From Gnetum montanum (Eukaryota; Streptophyta; Gnetopsida; Gnetales; Gnetaceae), in NCBI GenBank assembly GCA_015680685.1, contig MNCI01002316.1:97448-160467 (forward strand): DNA of 63,020 nucleotides, in the 5' to 3' direction. Shown here in pieces: positions 1 through 11,400 of this stretch. The notes below the pieces were generated by a model that saw only the letters and a program-made list of their open reading frames with translations, was not told the DNA's origin and searched no databases. Position 1 is the first letter of the stretch; each line of letters starts with the position of its first letter. Made by a program: the position numbers and the translations under genes.

Positions 1-423
1 GACTTGATTACGAGCATTTAAGTGTGACTACTTGGTAACCCAGTAGCGTACCTAGGATCTGCGCTTGGTAATCCTAGTAGTAGTCATGCACAAAGTCCAA
101 GATGTATATGAATAATCAAGGAACATATGCTCATCGCACTTAGGCTAGTTTACATTCTCTTACCCTTTCCCTCTTAGCTTAGTTAAAATTATTTTCCATT
201 GCCTTCAGGAGTAGCATTAGATTAGGACCACATCATACACCTCACTCTGGACTAAACCATATGTGACAAATATAATACTAGTCCAAGTGGGAAGATAGCG
301 AACTGCAACCTAAGGCTAACTATCTAGGTGCCATAACTAGTCCGTCTGCGGAGTTCGACCAGATCACGCGTGAAAATGCTCGTATTCGTATAGTTGAGTG
401 TAGGGGTACCTCGCCACTCATCA
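1..423 (+). mobile_element. Ty3/gypsy LTR fragment, same family as 58991-60098
   Basis: Positions 1-200 align closely with 59518-59700 (the stretch from GACTTGATTACGAGCAT through the TAGGCTAGTT motif). Positions 335-423 align with 60010-60098 and end in the LTR terminus CTCGCCACTCATCA. The middle of the LTR, equivalent to about 59700-59960, is missing or replaced. No primer-binding site follows the terminus, so this is either a 3' LTR or a solo remnant. It is cut by the window edge. Family assignment is by comparison within the window. Confidence 0.8.
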
Positions 424-477
424 CTTATGCATTTAATGTTTTGTGTGATTTCCTTTAATGCTTTAAGTACATTAAGT

Positions 478-927
478 AGCAATTAACTAAGCACATAAGT
501 ATGACCACTTTGAGCATACACTTGATGCTTGGTAATCCTAGTAATGCTTAACATTTGATAACCTAGTAGCACTAAACGTGTTCAGAATATGTACAGAAAG
601 TGGAAACATATGCTTATGTTAGGATTAGCTAGGTTCAGTTAATTATATTAAATTAGCAATTAAATTACTTCATTCCTTCCATCCTTTGTTTTAAGCACCC
701 AAAACATAAAACATAAAAATAATAAAAATCATATGCCTCAATTACACTTAACCACACCTTTGCATATCCCAAGTGTAATTGCGAAGACAACGAATGATTG
801 TTAGAGCAACTTCACTTCCTAAAGACTAGTGTACCAAAAGACATAGAATCCATGAAATTCGATCAAATTGTGCATGAACGCTTAGTGATTTATATGGTTG
901 AGCGTAGAGATACTCACCCACTTATCA
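478..927 (+). mobile_element. Second gypsy LTR fragment of the same family
   Basis: The stretch 496-640 (accacttTGAGCAT, then TGGTAATCCTAGTAATG) matches 59700-59820. Around 783-800 the sequence GAAGACAACGAATGATT matches 59966-59985. About 890-927 is a mutated LTR end (gttgagcgtagagatactc...ttatca). The first part of the LTR is absent. With the piece at 1-423, which lacks the part present here, this suggests a rearranged or nested pair of LTRs rather than one element. Confidence 0.7.
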
Positions 928-1019
928 CTAGTGGTAAGGGTTGGGGTGGAAGGGATGGTGGACCCAGAAAAATATTAATAATGAACAAAGAAAATTCAAA
1001 GTAAACATCATTTAAAAAT

Positions 1020-1297
1020 GGAAAGAAAAAACCTTTTCAATTTTAAGAATTGTTTATCGAGATGTACAACCTTATAATTGATACATTGAAAAAATGAGTG
1101 AAGAAAATTAGTTGTTAGTAGGAAGGAAGATCCTAGTACAAACAAAATTACATTATTTTTCAACATTTATACTTGAACTTAAAATAATAAAATGATTCAA
1201 GATAGAGGGTTGTGGCTCAATACCAATACTTATATCAAAGCAACAAAGTAGTATTACTTGTGAAAGATCTTCATCTCATCACTTGTTATTGATCTTA
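1020..1297 (+). repeat. Unclassified repeat 'A', left half (inverted copy at 23340-23750)
   Basis: Positions 1020-1305 match the reverse complement of about 23460-23750 over nearly 290 bp, for example through TTGATACATTGAAAAA and GATTCAAGATAGAG. The homology breaks exactly at a SINE insertion near 1297 and resumes at 2458. No coding motif was recognised in this copy. The copy at 23.4 kb has a 69-codon open frame on the opposite strand of the repeat. Confidence 0.7.
1280..1297 (+). repeat. Left target-site duplication of the split SINE
   Basis: The 18-bp CACTTGTTATTGATCTTA at 1280-1297 recurs with one change at 2458-2475. The two copies bracket the SINE halves and the interrupting insertion. 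At the uninterrupted copy of the repeat (about 23490, minus) the motif occurs once, as expected for a target duplication. Confidence 0.75.
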
Positions 1298-2457
1298 ACA
1301 ATGAGTTATTGGCCTAGTGCTAAGACTCTTAAATTGGAAGCTATGGGAAAGACCTGTGTGTTCCAATTACACTTAGCATCAGTAATCTCTGCAAGGAAGT
1401 TTTCCCTTTTTATTATGTGGATTCACCATTGGAATTCTCTCTATCCTTAATTGAGAGCTCTTTGCCTCATCTAATTCTATGTCAATCTATTTTGTAACAA
1501 GCCCGTCTGTGCGAACATTTGGTTGTGCCCCAACTTGGGTTTCCTCCTCTAATACTCATTTATTTCTAAGGTGTTTCCCAAGTCTCATTCACGATGCTCT
1601 CAATTTTCCCTTTCCTTTAACCCTATGACTTATTCAAGTTGTTGTAATTGATGCACCTTTAATTTCAAGTTGTTGTGAGGCTATGGATTTAGCCAAGATC
1701 ATGACAATGAGTAGTTGAGTCTAGTGGTGTGCAGTGAGGCATAGTTAAGACCTATTCTTCCAATAATACATGTGCCTTAGCCATTAAAGATGCTTCATGA
1801 ATTCAGTATTATATAACCCTAAACAAGTCACTCATGGTTAGGGTCCAAAATTGCTCCATGAATAGAGTATTATATAAGCATATGTGCATAATAAAATAGT
1901 AATAAAATAAAAAGATGCATGACTAAATGTGCATAATAAAGCATAAATGTGCATAAAAAATAAATATGCATAGCCAAATACTTGTAAAAGTATGATAATT
2001 GGCAAAGAAAAAAAAACCTTCTTGGGGCAATTGGATTTCAACATTTAATCATAAAATATAAAGTAAACCTATNTAATTGGATTTCAACATTTAATCGTAA
2101 AATATAAAGTAAACCTATGATTGAGCTCTAGTAATAGTAGATTAAAGGATACAAAACTTTAACAAAACATCCTAGCAAGTGGATTACACTCACTTATGTA
2201 GGAAACTAGTAACAATAACAACAATAATGATAGTGATATAATCATATGATTCAATCAAGGATATTAAAGCTAATTCATTGAAATGAATTTGACAGTATTA
2301 AAAAATTAATCATATACACTAAATTAAATAACTAAACCTTACAATTTCTTGAGTTGTGACACATGGGCTTGATTCTAGTGGGCAATGTTGAGTTATAACT
2401 TTTATTTAGACTATATATCTTAGGGTGTACCTATGTTTCAATTATTTCAAGTTCCAA
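1298..2457 (+). mobile_element. tRNA-derived SINE split by a ~1-kb insertion
   Basis: The SINE 5' end (acaatgagttattGGCCTAGTGctaagactctt, 1298-1335) carries an A-box-like motif. The SINE body and 3' end lie at about 2350-2457 (B-box-like GGGCTTGATTC, then gactatatatcttagggtgtacct and gttccaacac). In the intact relatives at 19522 and 31731 these halves are contiguous. Here about 1 kb (about 1340-2345) separates them, so a second insertion probably landed in the SINE. I could not define clean ends or a family for that inner insert. Confidence 0.65.
2030..2117 (+). repeat. ~45-bp tandem duplication with an N at the junction
   Basis: The sequence from TTGGATTTCAACATTTAATC to AAGTAAACCTAT is present twice, differing by one base. 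The ambiguous base at 2073 lies between the copies. Unmerged overlapping contig ends would look like this, so an assembly artefact is at least as likely as a real duplication. Confidence 0.75.
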
Positions 2458-2605
2458 CACTTGTTATTGATTTTACATCAAAAATATTTACCATTAGCTA
2501 TAACCTTTTTGTCAACACTAGTTATAATTTTTGAGTTAATAGTATTTTGTCAAATAAGAAAAATTTGCCTTACAAGCTATCTATTAGGGTTGCTTAAAAC
2601 TTTTT
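2458..2605 (+). repeat. Unclassified repeat 'A', right half
   Basis: It matches the reverse complement of about 23340-23500 (for example gctataacctttttgtcaac and gagttaatagtatt). It continues repeat A after the SINE interruption, and its first 18 bp are the right-hand target duplication. Confidence 0.65.
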
Positions 2606-2794
2606 CTAGTTATTATAAAAATATATATAGTAGCTTCTATCTTCTTTGAATTCTTTATTACCATTTGATCATTATTATCATTGACATTAACTTTATTTTT
2701 CATATCTTCAAATTCATATTATTTTTTCTATTTTTAACTTTAACATATTTTTTCTTTTCTTCAAAATATTTTCTCTTAAGAAAAAATGGACAAG

Positions 2795-2872
2795 CATCAC
2801 ACTAGACGTGTTGGCCTCTTGGCCAAAACAAGCATTAATTTTGGCCAAGAGGCCAACATGTCTAGCACGATG
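2795..2872. repeat. Strong hairpin with GGCC-rich 34-bp arms
   Basis: Left arm 2795-2828 and right arm 2839-2872 are inverted copies around a 10-nt loop (caagcattaa). The inner 27 bp differ at only one position. Each arm contains the smaller palindrome TTGGCCTCTTGGCCAA. A related TTGGCCAAGAGGCCAAC occurs alone at about 9463-9479. It may be the core of a fold-back transposon. No transposase or clear target duplication is seen. Confidence 0.75.
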
Positions 2873-2925
2873 GGGGGAAGAGGGAGTGAAATTGGTTGTC
2901 CTCCACATCACGCACCACATGCAGG

Positions 2926-2972
2926 GGAGCCAAAGAGTCATTGCAAGGGAGCCAAAGAGTCATTGTAGGGGA
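2926..2972 (+). repeat. Short 22-bp tandem repeat
   Basis: Two direct copies of a unit starting GAGCCAAAGAGTCATTG lie next to each other, followed by a degenerate third (GAGCTGAAT). Confidence 0.7.
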
Positions 2973-3072
2973 GCTGAATCTGAAAAGTTAATCAAAAATA
3001 GGAACAAAATGGAGAAAGTAGAATGTGAAGCTTGGAGAGGCACAGTAGGATTTTCATGCTAAAATTCCTAGT

Positions 3073-5110
3073 GAAGGGAGAGCACCACTTCACGTAGGTG
3101 CTCTACGCAGAGCTCACGAGGGTGCTATAGATGATGGAGGAGAATTCAAATGCATGAGCTCTAGTAACGACGAACAATGACTATTTCTACTCAAATGGCC
3201 TCGATCTCAACTGGATGTGGTAGTAGCCGCATTTGTGTTTCTCGATGTTGCTCAAGGAGTTCAAAAACGTAACCCTAGTTCTTATGCACCTAAGCATGCC
3301 AATGATGGCCATCATGTGCAACCACACCATGGCAAGCAGAATGTTGTTTGCCATGGTGCACAATTATCGCATCATGCACCATGACCATAGATTTCTGTAT
3401 AGTAGCAATGTCGACAATAACATTGTCATTCCACGTAGCTGTCATTCTTTGCTGAGTTAGCATTGGGGGAGGAAGAGAGCATGTGTCCATTTCTACAAGT
3501 TTTGCGTAGGGATGAGCAAGAATCAGTTACAAGAACACCAATGGACACGTGAAGTTGCAGAAGAAACATGGATGTTGCAATGACATGTTGCAAAAGTGGT
3601 GTCTTCAGCAGGAGACAAACTGATGCAAGTGGCTATAGAACATTGGATCCTTGGGGGGCAAAGGAGGCCTCCTCTTGCTTTAAAAAGCCTATCAAAGATT
3701 CCCCTTGCTGTATAAAAAAGATAAACATTAATAGTTTTCACATTCCACTCTGTAATTTGAAAGAGGCGCTGAATTTGAAATGTGTAATTTTCTTGCAGAT
3801 TACAAGCAAGGCTGTGATGCTAGATTAGATCATCAATTATGTGCAATCTCATCAATTTTGTATTTAGGATTTATTTACTTAGCCATTTCGTAAATGAATA
3901 AGGGTCATTGATTTTGTTTCTCCTTTTCGTCAATTTCTGTTAATGAAACTTGAAGGTCAACCTAAGAATCGACTGCTGATAACTTTCTTCCCAAAGATGT
4001 AGGTTTTGTTCTTTGGCTACAAAATTGTATCAATAATACCATAAGTTTGTTATGAAGCTCTAAAAGCTTGAATCCTATTTCGATGTCTCTAAACAATTTC
4101 TAAGATAACAGTGAACCCATACTTGAAGTAGTCTCTGGCATACTTGCATTTGTTTAATGAAAATTGGCATAAAATGGCATGATTGGATAACTAATTATGG
4201 ACTTATTTTTTGTTGGGTTGGTAGATTCTTGAACCAACTAGCATAGCCTTTACCAGTGATGCCGGAATGGACAGAATGGTTAGCTATGCATGTTGTAGCA
4301 TCTTAAAAGATAGGCTAGTAATTCATGGAAAATGTAGCAGAAATCTCTGCTACTCTAAAGAAATCTGTGAATGATAAGTTTTCTCTCATCAATCATTTTG
4401 GGGATGCTAAGCTACATCATAATGCATCATCCTATTATCTAAGATTTAACCCATCTTTCTTTTGTTAGTTTCAACTTTCAAGGTGATCTAATTAACTTGA
4501 AACTTTGCAAATTCCCTTTTCAAAATCCAAACATTTGGGATGAAGAACTGCAAAATTTACTTCATTCAAGAGTTGCTACCAACATTAATGCATCTTTTCC
4601 TACACAACATTTTCATGGTAAAATTAGTAATACATGACTTGCTTAATTGAGACCTTGCAATAATTGAGATCTTGCAATTATTGTTCTTGAATATTATAAT
4701 TGTTGAACTAGAGCTTTGTCATTGATTCTTCTATAGGCTCATTTCCCACCACAAATGCAAATATTTAACCAAGGACAATCTTCACCGAAGGTGGTGAAAG
4801 CAATTTTTCAATTTGATAATTTTTGAGTTGCCTGACCATTAGTAACTATCACAACAGCATTCATGGTTCTCTATTTTTTATTTTTTACCCAATTTCATTT
4901 ATCCCAAGGAAGATGGAGAATTTTGCAAATAATTATAGAATCCATGATTTATCACCTCCTAACATTGGAGGTGATTCTAAATCATACAACAGTTAAGAAA
5001 TATTACTTTTAATTTTTAATTTGAAACTTTACTATACTATTTATTGTAAGTATTTGCTAAGGATAATAACAGAAACTCCAAACTTAAATAAAATTAAGGT
5101 GAGAATCAAT
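3073..5110. other. Gene-free AT-rich stretch
   Basis: Only short open frames lacking recognisable domains or splice context are present. I see no RNA gene and no delimited transposon here. Confidence 0.5.
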
Positions 5111-5114
5111 AAAA

Positions 5115-5300
5115 TTAAGTATGTTCAAAGTTTTTACACAATTGTATATAGCAAAAATTTGCTAAATCAAGTGTGATTTTTATTTGAATAATCATGATTT
5201 TTTAATTTATGATTATTTCAAAGCCATCTGAATTTCCAAAACACTCATTTCCACTTTATCACAGAGTTCCTATTGCACATAGCCTCGTATATTAATTAAG
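5115..5300 (+). repeat. ~186-bp direct repeat, copy 1
   Basis: It matches 5636-5822 at roughly 85-90% by eye, including ACACAATTGTATATAGCAAA and TTTCCACTTTATCACA. A third, shorter echo (caaaacactcactcacttcc...) lies at about 5596. The copies flank about 335 bp. The layout resembles a miniature LTR element, but no primer site or target duplication was found, so local duplication is equally possible. Confidence 0.7.
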
Positions 5301-5635
5301 GGACTTTAGGATAGATAGTTACATTCCTTTAAACCATAGTTTTCTGATTCAGTGATAAATCATTGATTTAACAATTAGTGGTCAGATCAGAAATTTTTTG
5401 CCCCCAACCTAAATTGACTCAGCATGACTTTTATAATAAACCTTATTTTTAGAAAGAAATCAACAGATTTTGGTATATTTTTGCAACTTTTAAATATAAT
5501 TTAGCCTAACTTGCCAATTTATCGTGATTCTTGAAACATGTCAATTTGACCTATTTCTTAACTATTTAAACATTACTTTAAACTTATCCAATCCTACAAA
5601 ACACTCACTCACTTCCAACTCATTACAAAGTTCTT

Positions 5636-5822
5636 ATTAAATATGTTCAAAGTTGTTACACAATTGTATATAGCAAAAATTTGCTGAATTAAGCATGATT
5701 TTTACTTGAATTATTATGATTTTTTAATTTATGATTATTTCAAAGCCATCGAAATTTGCAAAACACTCATTTCCACTTTATCACATAGTTCCTATTACTC
5801 ATAGCCTTATATATTAATTAAG
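5636..5822 (+). repeat. ~186-bp direct repeat, copy 2
   Basis: Partner of 5115-5300. Both copies end in the motif ATATTAATTAAG. Confidence 0.7.
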
Positions 5823-6448
5823 AATAATAAGAAATGGAAAAAAAATTTAATAAGAATAATTTATTTTCAGCCTATTCAACTATGTTGCTACCAACAAGGA
5901 TAGTGCAAGCCTTGAATCTTAACATGGCAAACTTGAGTGTTAAGCCATGTGGGTTGATTGATGGATCCCAAAGTCGATGAGGTATGGCTACATTACTTTA
6001 TTTTTTAGCTTCAATGAGCTGCATCTTCTCTTTCAAATACAAGCATGCTTATTTGGCACAAAAGGGGGACCCCCTTTTCATTTTGAAAAGGGTTGAAAAC
6101 TTTAATTTTAAGCTTATGGCTTGAAGGTTACAACAAAGGTTGTTTCTCCTTTTTCTTACTCTTGTCCTGTGATTGGCTAATCCAGTTTTGGACACTATAA
6201 CTTTTATTTTAAGCTTATGTCTATAATTAATATCTATGATTATATTGGCTAAGTTTTATAAAATTAGAAGAATAAGCTAAAAGCACAATGGCTATCATTA
6301 AGGTGTCTAGGGTTGGAGAAAACTTTAAATAGTTCTATTAATATTTTAACAACTTGAACATTTATAACTATGTCCTTTATAATGATAATTGATAACATAA
6401 AAACTTTAAAAAATAATTAAAGTCTACTCATAGCTCGTGAAACCACTC

Positions 6449-6893
6449 CACTAGCTTATATATATATATCAACTGGCTGAGATGATTTTAAAGAAGAAGA
6501 TGTTAACCAAGCCTGACTACTGGACAAGGTAACAAGATAATTAAAAACAGAATCATTCATCATTTCTTTGTTTCTTTACCACTTACCCAATTTAGTTTTA
6601 CCCTCTCAGTCAAGTTTGCTTTGTCTTTGTTTGTCCATGGCATTTTTAAGCATTATTTATGTGAGAGATTTATTTCTCAAAAACGCCATAAACAAACAAA
6701 GACAGAGCAAACTTGACTGAGAGGATAAAACTAAATTGGGTAGGTGGTAGAGAAACAAAGGAGGGATGAGTGATTTTGCTTTTAATTATCTTGTTACCTT
6801 ATTCGGTAGTCGGGCTTGGTTAACATCTTCTTCTTTAAAATCATCTCAGCTAATTGATATATATATATATATATATATATATATCTAAGCTAG
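6449..6893. mobile_element. Fold-back (MITE-like) element with ~200-bp inverted arms
   Basis: The left arm (about 6449-6650) and right arm (about 6681-6893) are inverted copies, aligned for example at GAGATGATTTTAAAGAAGAA and its reverse complement near 6825. The outermost bases read CTAGCTTA and TAAGCTAG. A loop of about 30 nt separates the arms, and a (TA)n tract sits in the outer right arm. There is no coding capacity. A transcript would form a very long near-perfect duplex. The superfamily cannot be assigned because no clear target duplication is visible. Confidence 0.8.
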
Positions 6894-8002
6894 TTAAATA
6901 TCTTTTATGATGGTAAAAGTTGCAAGAAACAGGAAGATTATAATATGTAATTGGTTGGATATAAGATTTTCCTTATGCTAATAATACCAATTCATTTTTA
7001 CCATCGAGAATGTTGATTTCAATAAAAAGACATGTACAAAAATCAAAAGTTATAGAAATAGATTCCATATGCTTAATAGAATCAAGAAGTCTAATAATTT
7101 CCTACTCAATTTTCTAAAAAATCAATGAAAAATTATATAACGTAACAAAACATGAAACTTTAGCATATTTTTCATATTAGACACCAAAATCTAAAGCTCA
7201 ATTATGAATGATCAATATTGCATGCTTATGTATAGAAGACCGTATATCTAGGGCATGCTGCATCATTAAAGCATTGCCTAACTTAAAAAAAAAAAAAGAA
7301 TAACACCTAGTATGAAGGACTTGGATATCATGTTTTTCATCACATCATTTAACTGTGAACTAAAACTTTGATTACAAGGCATGTAATCCAAAATTGGAAT
7401 AAATACATATTTTGATGAAAATTTAACAACTAATGACTAATATACATCATTAGGAAGAACAAAATCAGGTATCTTAGTTACATCATCACTAGAAGAAGAT
7501 GTTACAACTATTTTATTACCAACTTATAATTTTGTATTTTGAAAGAAACAAAAATTTTTGCATCAATAAAAGAAGTAGAAATTTCAATTTTTTTATTCTT
7601 TTTTTGCTATTTGTTTATTATTTCTAATCGATGTATTCTTTTGTCTTTAGAGAGAGTTTTCTCCTTCTTTTTACAAAAAACCCTTTAGTAAGAAGTGAAA
7701 ACTCATGAGGATGCTTTTGAATAAGGATAAAACTTGATCCTTTTACTACTCTAGAGGCGAGGTTTTTCAGAATTGGTTGTAAGGATGAAAACTCGAAAGA
7801 ACACCTACAAAACCGTTGAGCTTTTTCTTTAGACTCTCTATTTAATAATTTGATATACTCAGTTTTTTAAATATTATTATTTGTTTTTTAAGAAGTCCAA
7901 CCCACCCACCCTCTAATTAAAAAGCTTTCTTATATATCAATGTGGAATGGTACTTTAACGTAGAATGTATTTGTTTTTTTCTTTTTTCTTTGGTTTCAAC
8001 AC
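6894..8002. other. AT-rich gene-free upstream region
   Basis: Homopolymer-rich sequence with no recognised gene or delimited repeat. The distal promoter of the gene starting at 8478 may lie here. Confidence 0.45.
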
Positions 8003-8011
8003 TATATATAT
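8003..8011 (+). promoter_or_regulatory. Possible TATA box of the C2H2/TM protein gene
   Basis: TATATATAT lies about 470 bp before the start codon in an otherwise AT-rich region. It would imply a 5' leader of about 440 bp. The base composition makes chance occurrence likely. Confidence 0.2.
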
Positions 8012-8477
8012 CGCTTAAAATTGGCAAGACAAAATACAAAAATATATTCGTTGTACTCGAGAAACCATCAATTTTTAAAGGTTACTTTTGAACCTTAATT
8101 GCCATAAGATTCAAACAAAAAATTTTAAAACCAAAAACAAACCAAACTACCTTGAGTCACCTGGGCAAAGTTTAAGCTACGAGTTCTACTTCGAATTACT
8201 GACCTTTTCTTTTCCAGCGTTGGAGCAGCCTGGCCTTTATCTGGGTCAGCGAAACGGAGCAGTCGCCTCACAACAATCAAGAATCGGTAAACTTAAATTT
8301 GCAGAAAACAAGAAACCATGGGCACTTGTGTGTTTGGTGCTTGCTTTATGGTCCTTTTGGGATGTGATCATCATGATAAAACGAAAACATTGCCCAAAAT
8401 TGGTGATTTTTGCTAAGACACGGACGCTGAAGCAGATCAAAGATCGTAAGAGAGTTCTACAAATCCGATAGTGCAAG

Positions 8478-11400
8478 ATGATGTCTATGTACTTGTTTAT
8501 GCTCCTCTCAGTGTTCTTTGCTTCTGTTGAAAGCTTCCACCCGGTAAGAAACTGTACTTTATTTGTATTCCGTCTTCATTTCTTTCCGTTGGGACCGTGA
8601 ATCCACTTCATCAATTATTAAGTGTGCGAAAAGGGAGCTCTCCTCTTGCGCACAAATTTGGAGGTCAAAACTTGACAGTGTTCCGATCACTATATTAAAA
8701 TTGATAAGAAAATTAAAACAAAAATTGTGTAAACATATGCTTTAATTCGTTTTTTTTTTTTTTTTTTGAATTCTAGAAGTAGGCCTCCTCGATTATTCAT
8801 ACGAATGTCTGCGAATACTGCTACCCAAATTCTCCTTTTTAAACTGTCATAAGTAATAACCATGCTGCTTCCATAACTGGGAAAAATCCACGCATAATTT
8901 CCTGTACCCATGTTTTTTATATGTATTCTTTAAAAGTAGAACAATGCCTTGATAGACATTCTTTGATGATCTATTGGAATTGCTTCACTAGATATCATAG
9001 ATTATTGGATCTTGAGTCAGCAGTCAGAGGTGATCGAATCCATTTGTTGAATATATTGATGGTATCAGTTTTTTACAGCTAACTCTAGCACTTTGTAAAT
9101 ATCTGAATTCATCAAAGTTTTATCAACGAAACATTCATAAGCTGTGAACAATAATTCAGATATTGTTAGATTTTTGACAATGATATTGCAAAATGTATAA
9201 TTTTTAACTTCATTTCTGCAAATATTACTACAGTAAATGCTCTATTGAAGTCTGCACACTCAAATGAAATCGACAAGCAAATGAAACAAAAACATTTTTG
9301 AAAATATTTTCATATAATTAATATTCTCGTTCAAGAGAGAAATTATTAGTTAATGTTTCAATATGGGATTAGTTAAAATGTGTATGATCTAGATGGAAAT
9401 ATTGTGTGCATGTGCATCACACTTATATATTATTAATTTTTTGTAAAATTTTCCTTTTTGATTGGCCAAGAGGCCAACTATGAGCCCTGTCCAAGGGAGT
9501 CCTTTTAGGTCGCAGTAAAATAATTTAATAATTTTACCATCGTAATGGTGAAGGCCAGTTACCAGCCAGTTGGACTTTGTCAATGTAAATAAATAGTTAT
9601 GATCATAATGCTTGGCTAAGAGATAACTTTTCAATAGAATTATTATTTTAATTAAGATAATGTACATTGGTTTTGATTTTTGTTTTCAATGTGAAAATCA
9701 ATTCTAGTGAAACAATTTGATATTTTATTAATTTGAAAAATATAAAAGATTCTCTCAGCCTAATAATAGATTTATATAATAAATATATAGCTAAACTAGT
9801 TTTAATATTCTTAAGGAGCATTTTGTGTAAAGAGGTTTAATTATGTTGAAAAATGTCATCATCTTCTTCAGAATCCATGTTTTAGCAATGACAACAAATC
9901 ATTGCATGAGAAAAAATAATTATACAAATGTTGATTAAAAAACCAAATGCATTCAAAAGTAATGGATAGCTTGTATCAAGTTGGAAAGAAATATACAATA
10001 ATTTTATTTTTTGGCTTTGCTTAGAGATAGTCAGTTCATGCTTATCAGATAATTGTTTTTCATGCAGTATTGTTATCTTTTTAGTGTTTTGTTTTCTATT
10101 AATTTTTGGTGTATGGTATTTGATCATATTCTTTTTCTGCATCAAATGCTTAAAATCATGTTCACATTAACTGATGCCTTTTTTTCCTTTTTGTTTTTTT
10201 TTTGTTTTCTCTCTTTCCTTTTGATTCAGGGTTCACAGGAATATGTCGCTATGAGGTATGGACTATTAAAAAGGCTTAAATAATGTAATAAAGTTAAGTA
10301 TATTTTACACAAGTGATTCTAGGAACATGATTTACATGAACAAAAATGCATAAGTAGGTGAACATGTTAGGCTGTTGAATTCCTTTTAAAGGAAAACATG
10401 ACCATCTGAGTTGGCTTTTGCAATTTGGTTACATAATAAAGTGATCATTTATGTACAGTCCATTTGCAAAGGAAATTAAAACTATTTATCATTGCTCATC
10501 TGTGCCTATTCTAAATTTATTACTTAAGGAAGCATTTATATTTTTACAAGATATCATATTTATTTGAAACAAATAATAATATGTATTCCTTAAGTAAATT
10601 AATTACAAAAATTCCTTTTTTAAATAGCAAAATACACAACAAATTCAACGTTTTGAGAGTATGTTAGCCTCATCTCTTTTTCTTTCCTGCCGTGCTCAAC
10701 ATTTATCTCTTTTTTTAGTTTTTTTTTTTACTACTTCTATGACTGTTTGTTTCTTTAAAGGTTGCAACAGGAAAAAAATGCCCAACTTGAAACTTACTGT
10801 TCAAGGGAAAGAAGTAGAATAGCTTGGAATATAATTGAGGAGGTGAGTGCCAGAGTTTAATGAAATCAGTAGTTGTCCATGAACCAATATCAGACATGGT
10901 GATATTTTTGGTAACATATTTTATTTTTTGTGATAGTACTTGATGTCTTTTGTTGAAGAAGAAGGCTACAATATCCCGAAAACATGTAGACTTCATCCAG
11001 AAAATGATATGTTTAGGGAACAGGAGAGTCATAAACTCCATCTCCAAGCTAATGAATGGCAATGTGGCTACTGCAAGAAAATATTTCTTTCAGAGAAGTT
11101 CCTTGATCAACACTTTGATAATCGACATTCAAATCTGCTTGATATTGTAAGTTGATTTTAATTTCTATAGGATTTATGTCTTAAGATTGCTATACTGATT
11201 TAGCTTTTTTATTTGAACATGTAAAAGCTAGCCTGCTGTATATCAAAATTTAGCCATATTATTTGTGAAAAATAGGACTAGATTATCTTTGTCATATTCC
11301 TCGTAGCTTGTCAATTGGATTCTGCCTTTGTCTGATCAACCAAACCAAAAATACAATCTGTTTCTTTTAAAAAAGTTTTTGAAGTAGCTGCTTATTGCAT

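Noticed and set aside
8088-8471. 127-codon plus-strand open frame just before the C2H2/TM gene
   Set aside because: It lacks an ATG at its start, shows no family resemblance, and ends at the in-frame stop two codons before the gene's start. It is best read as 5' leader or upstream sequence containing a short uORF from about 8373.
8690-8911. Possible retrocopy tail: poly(T) run at 8751-8767 read as a minus-strand poly(A)
   Set aside because: The adjoining sequence has no recognised SINE, LINE or gene similarity, and no target duplication was found.
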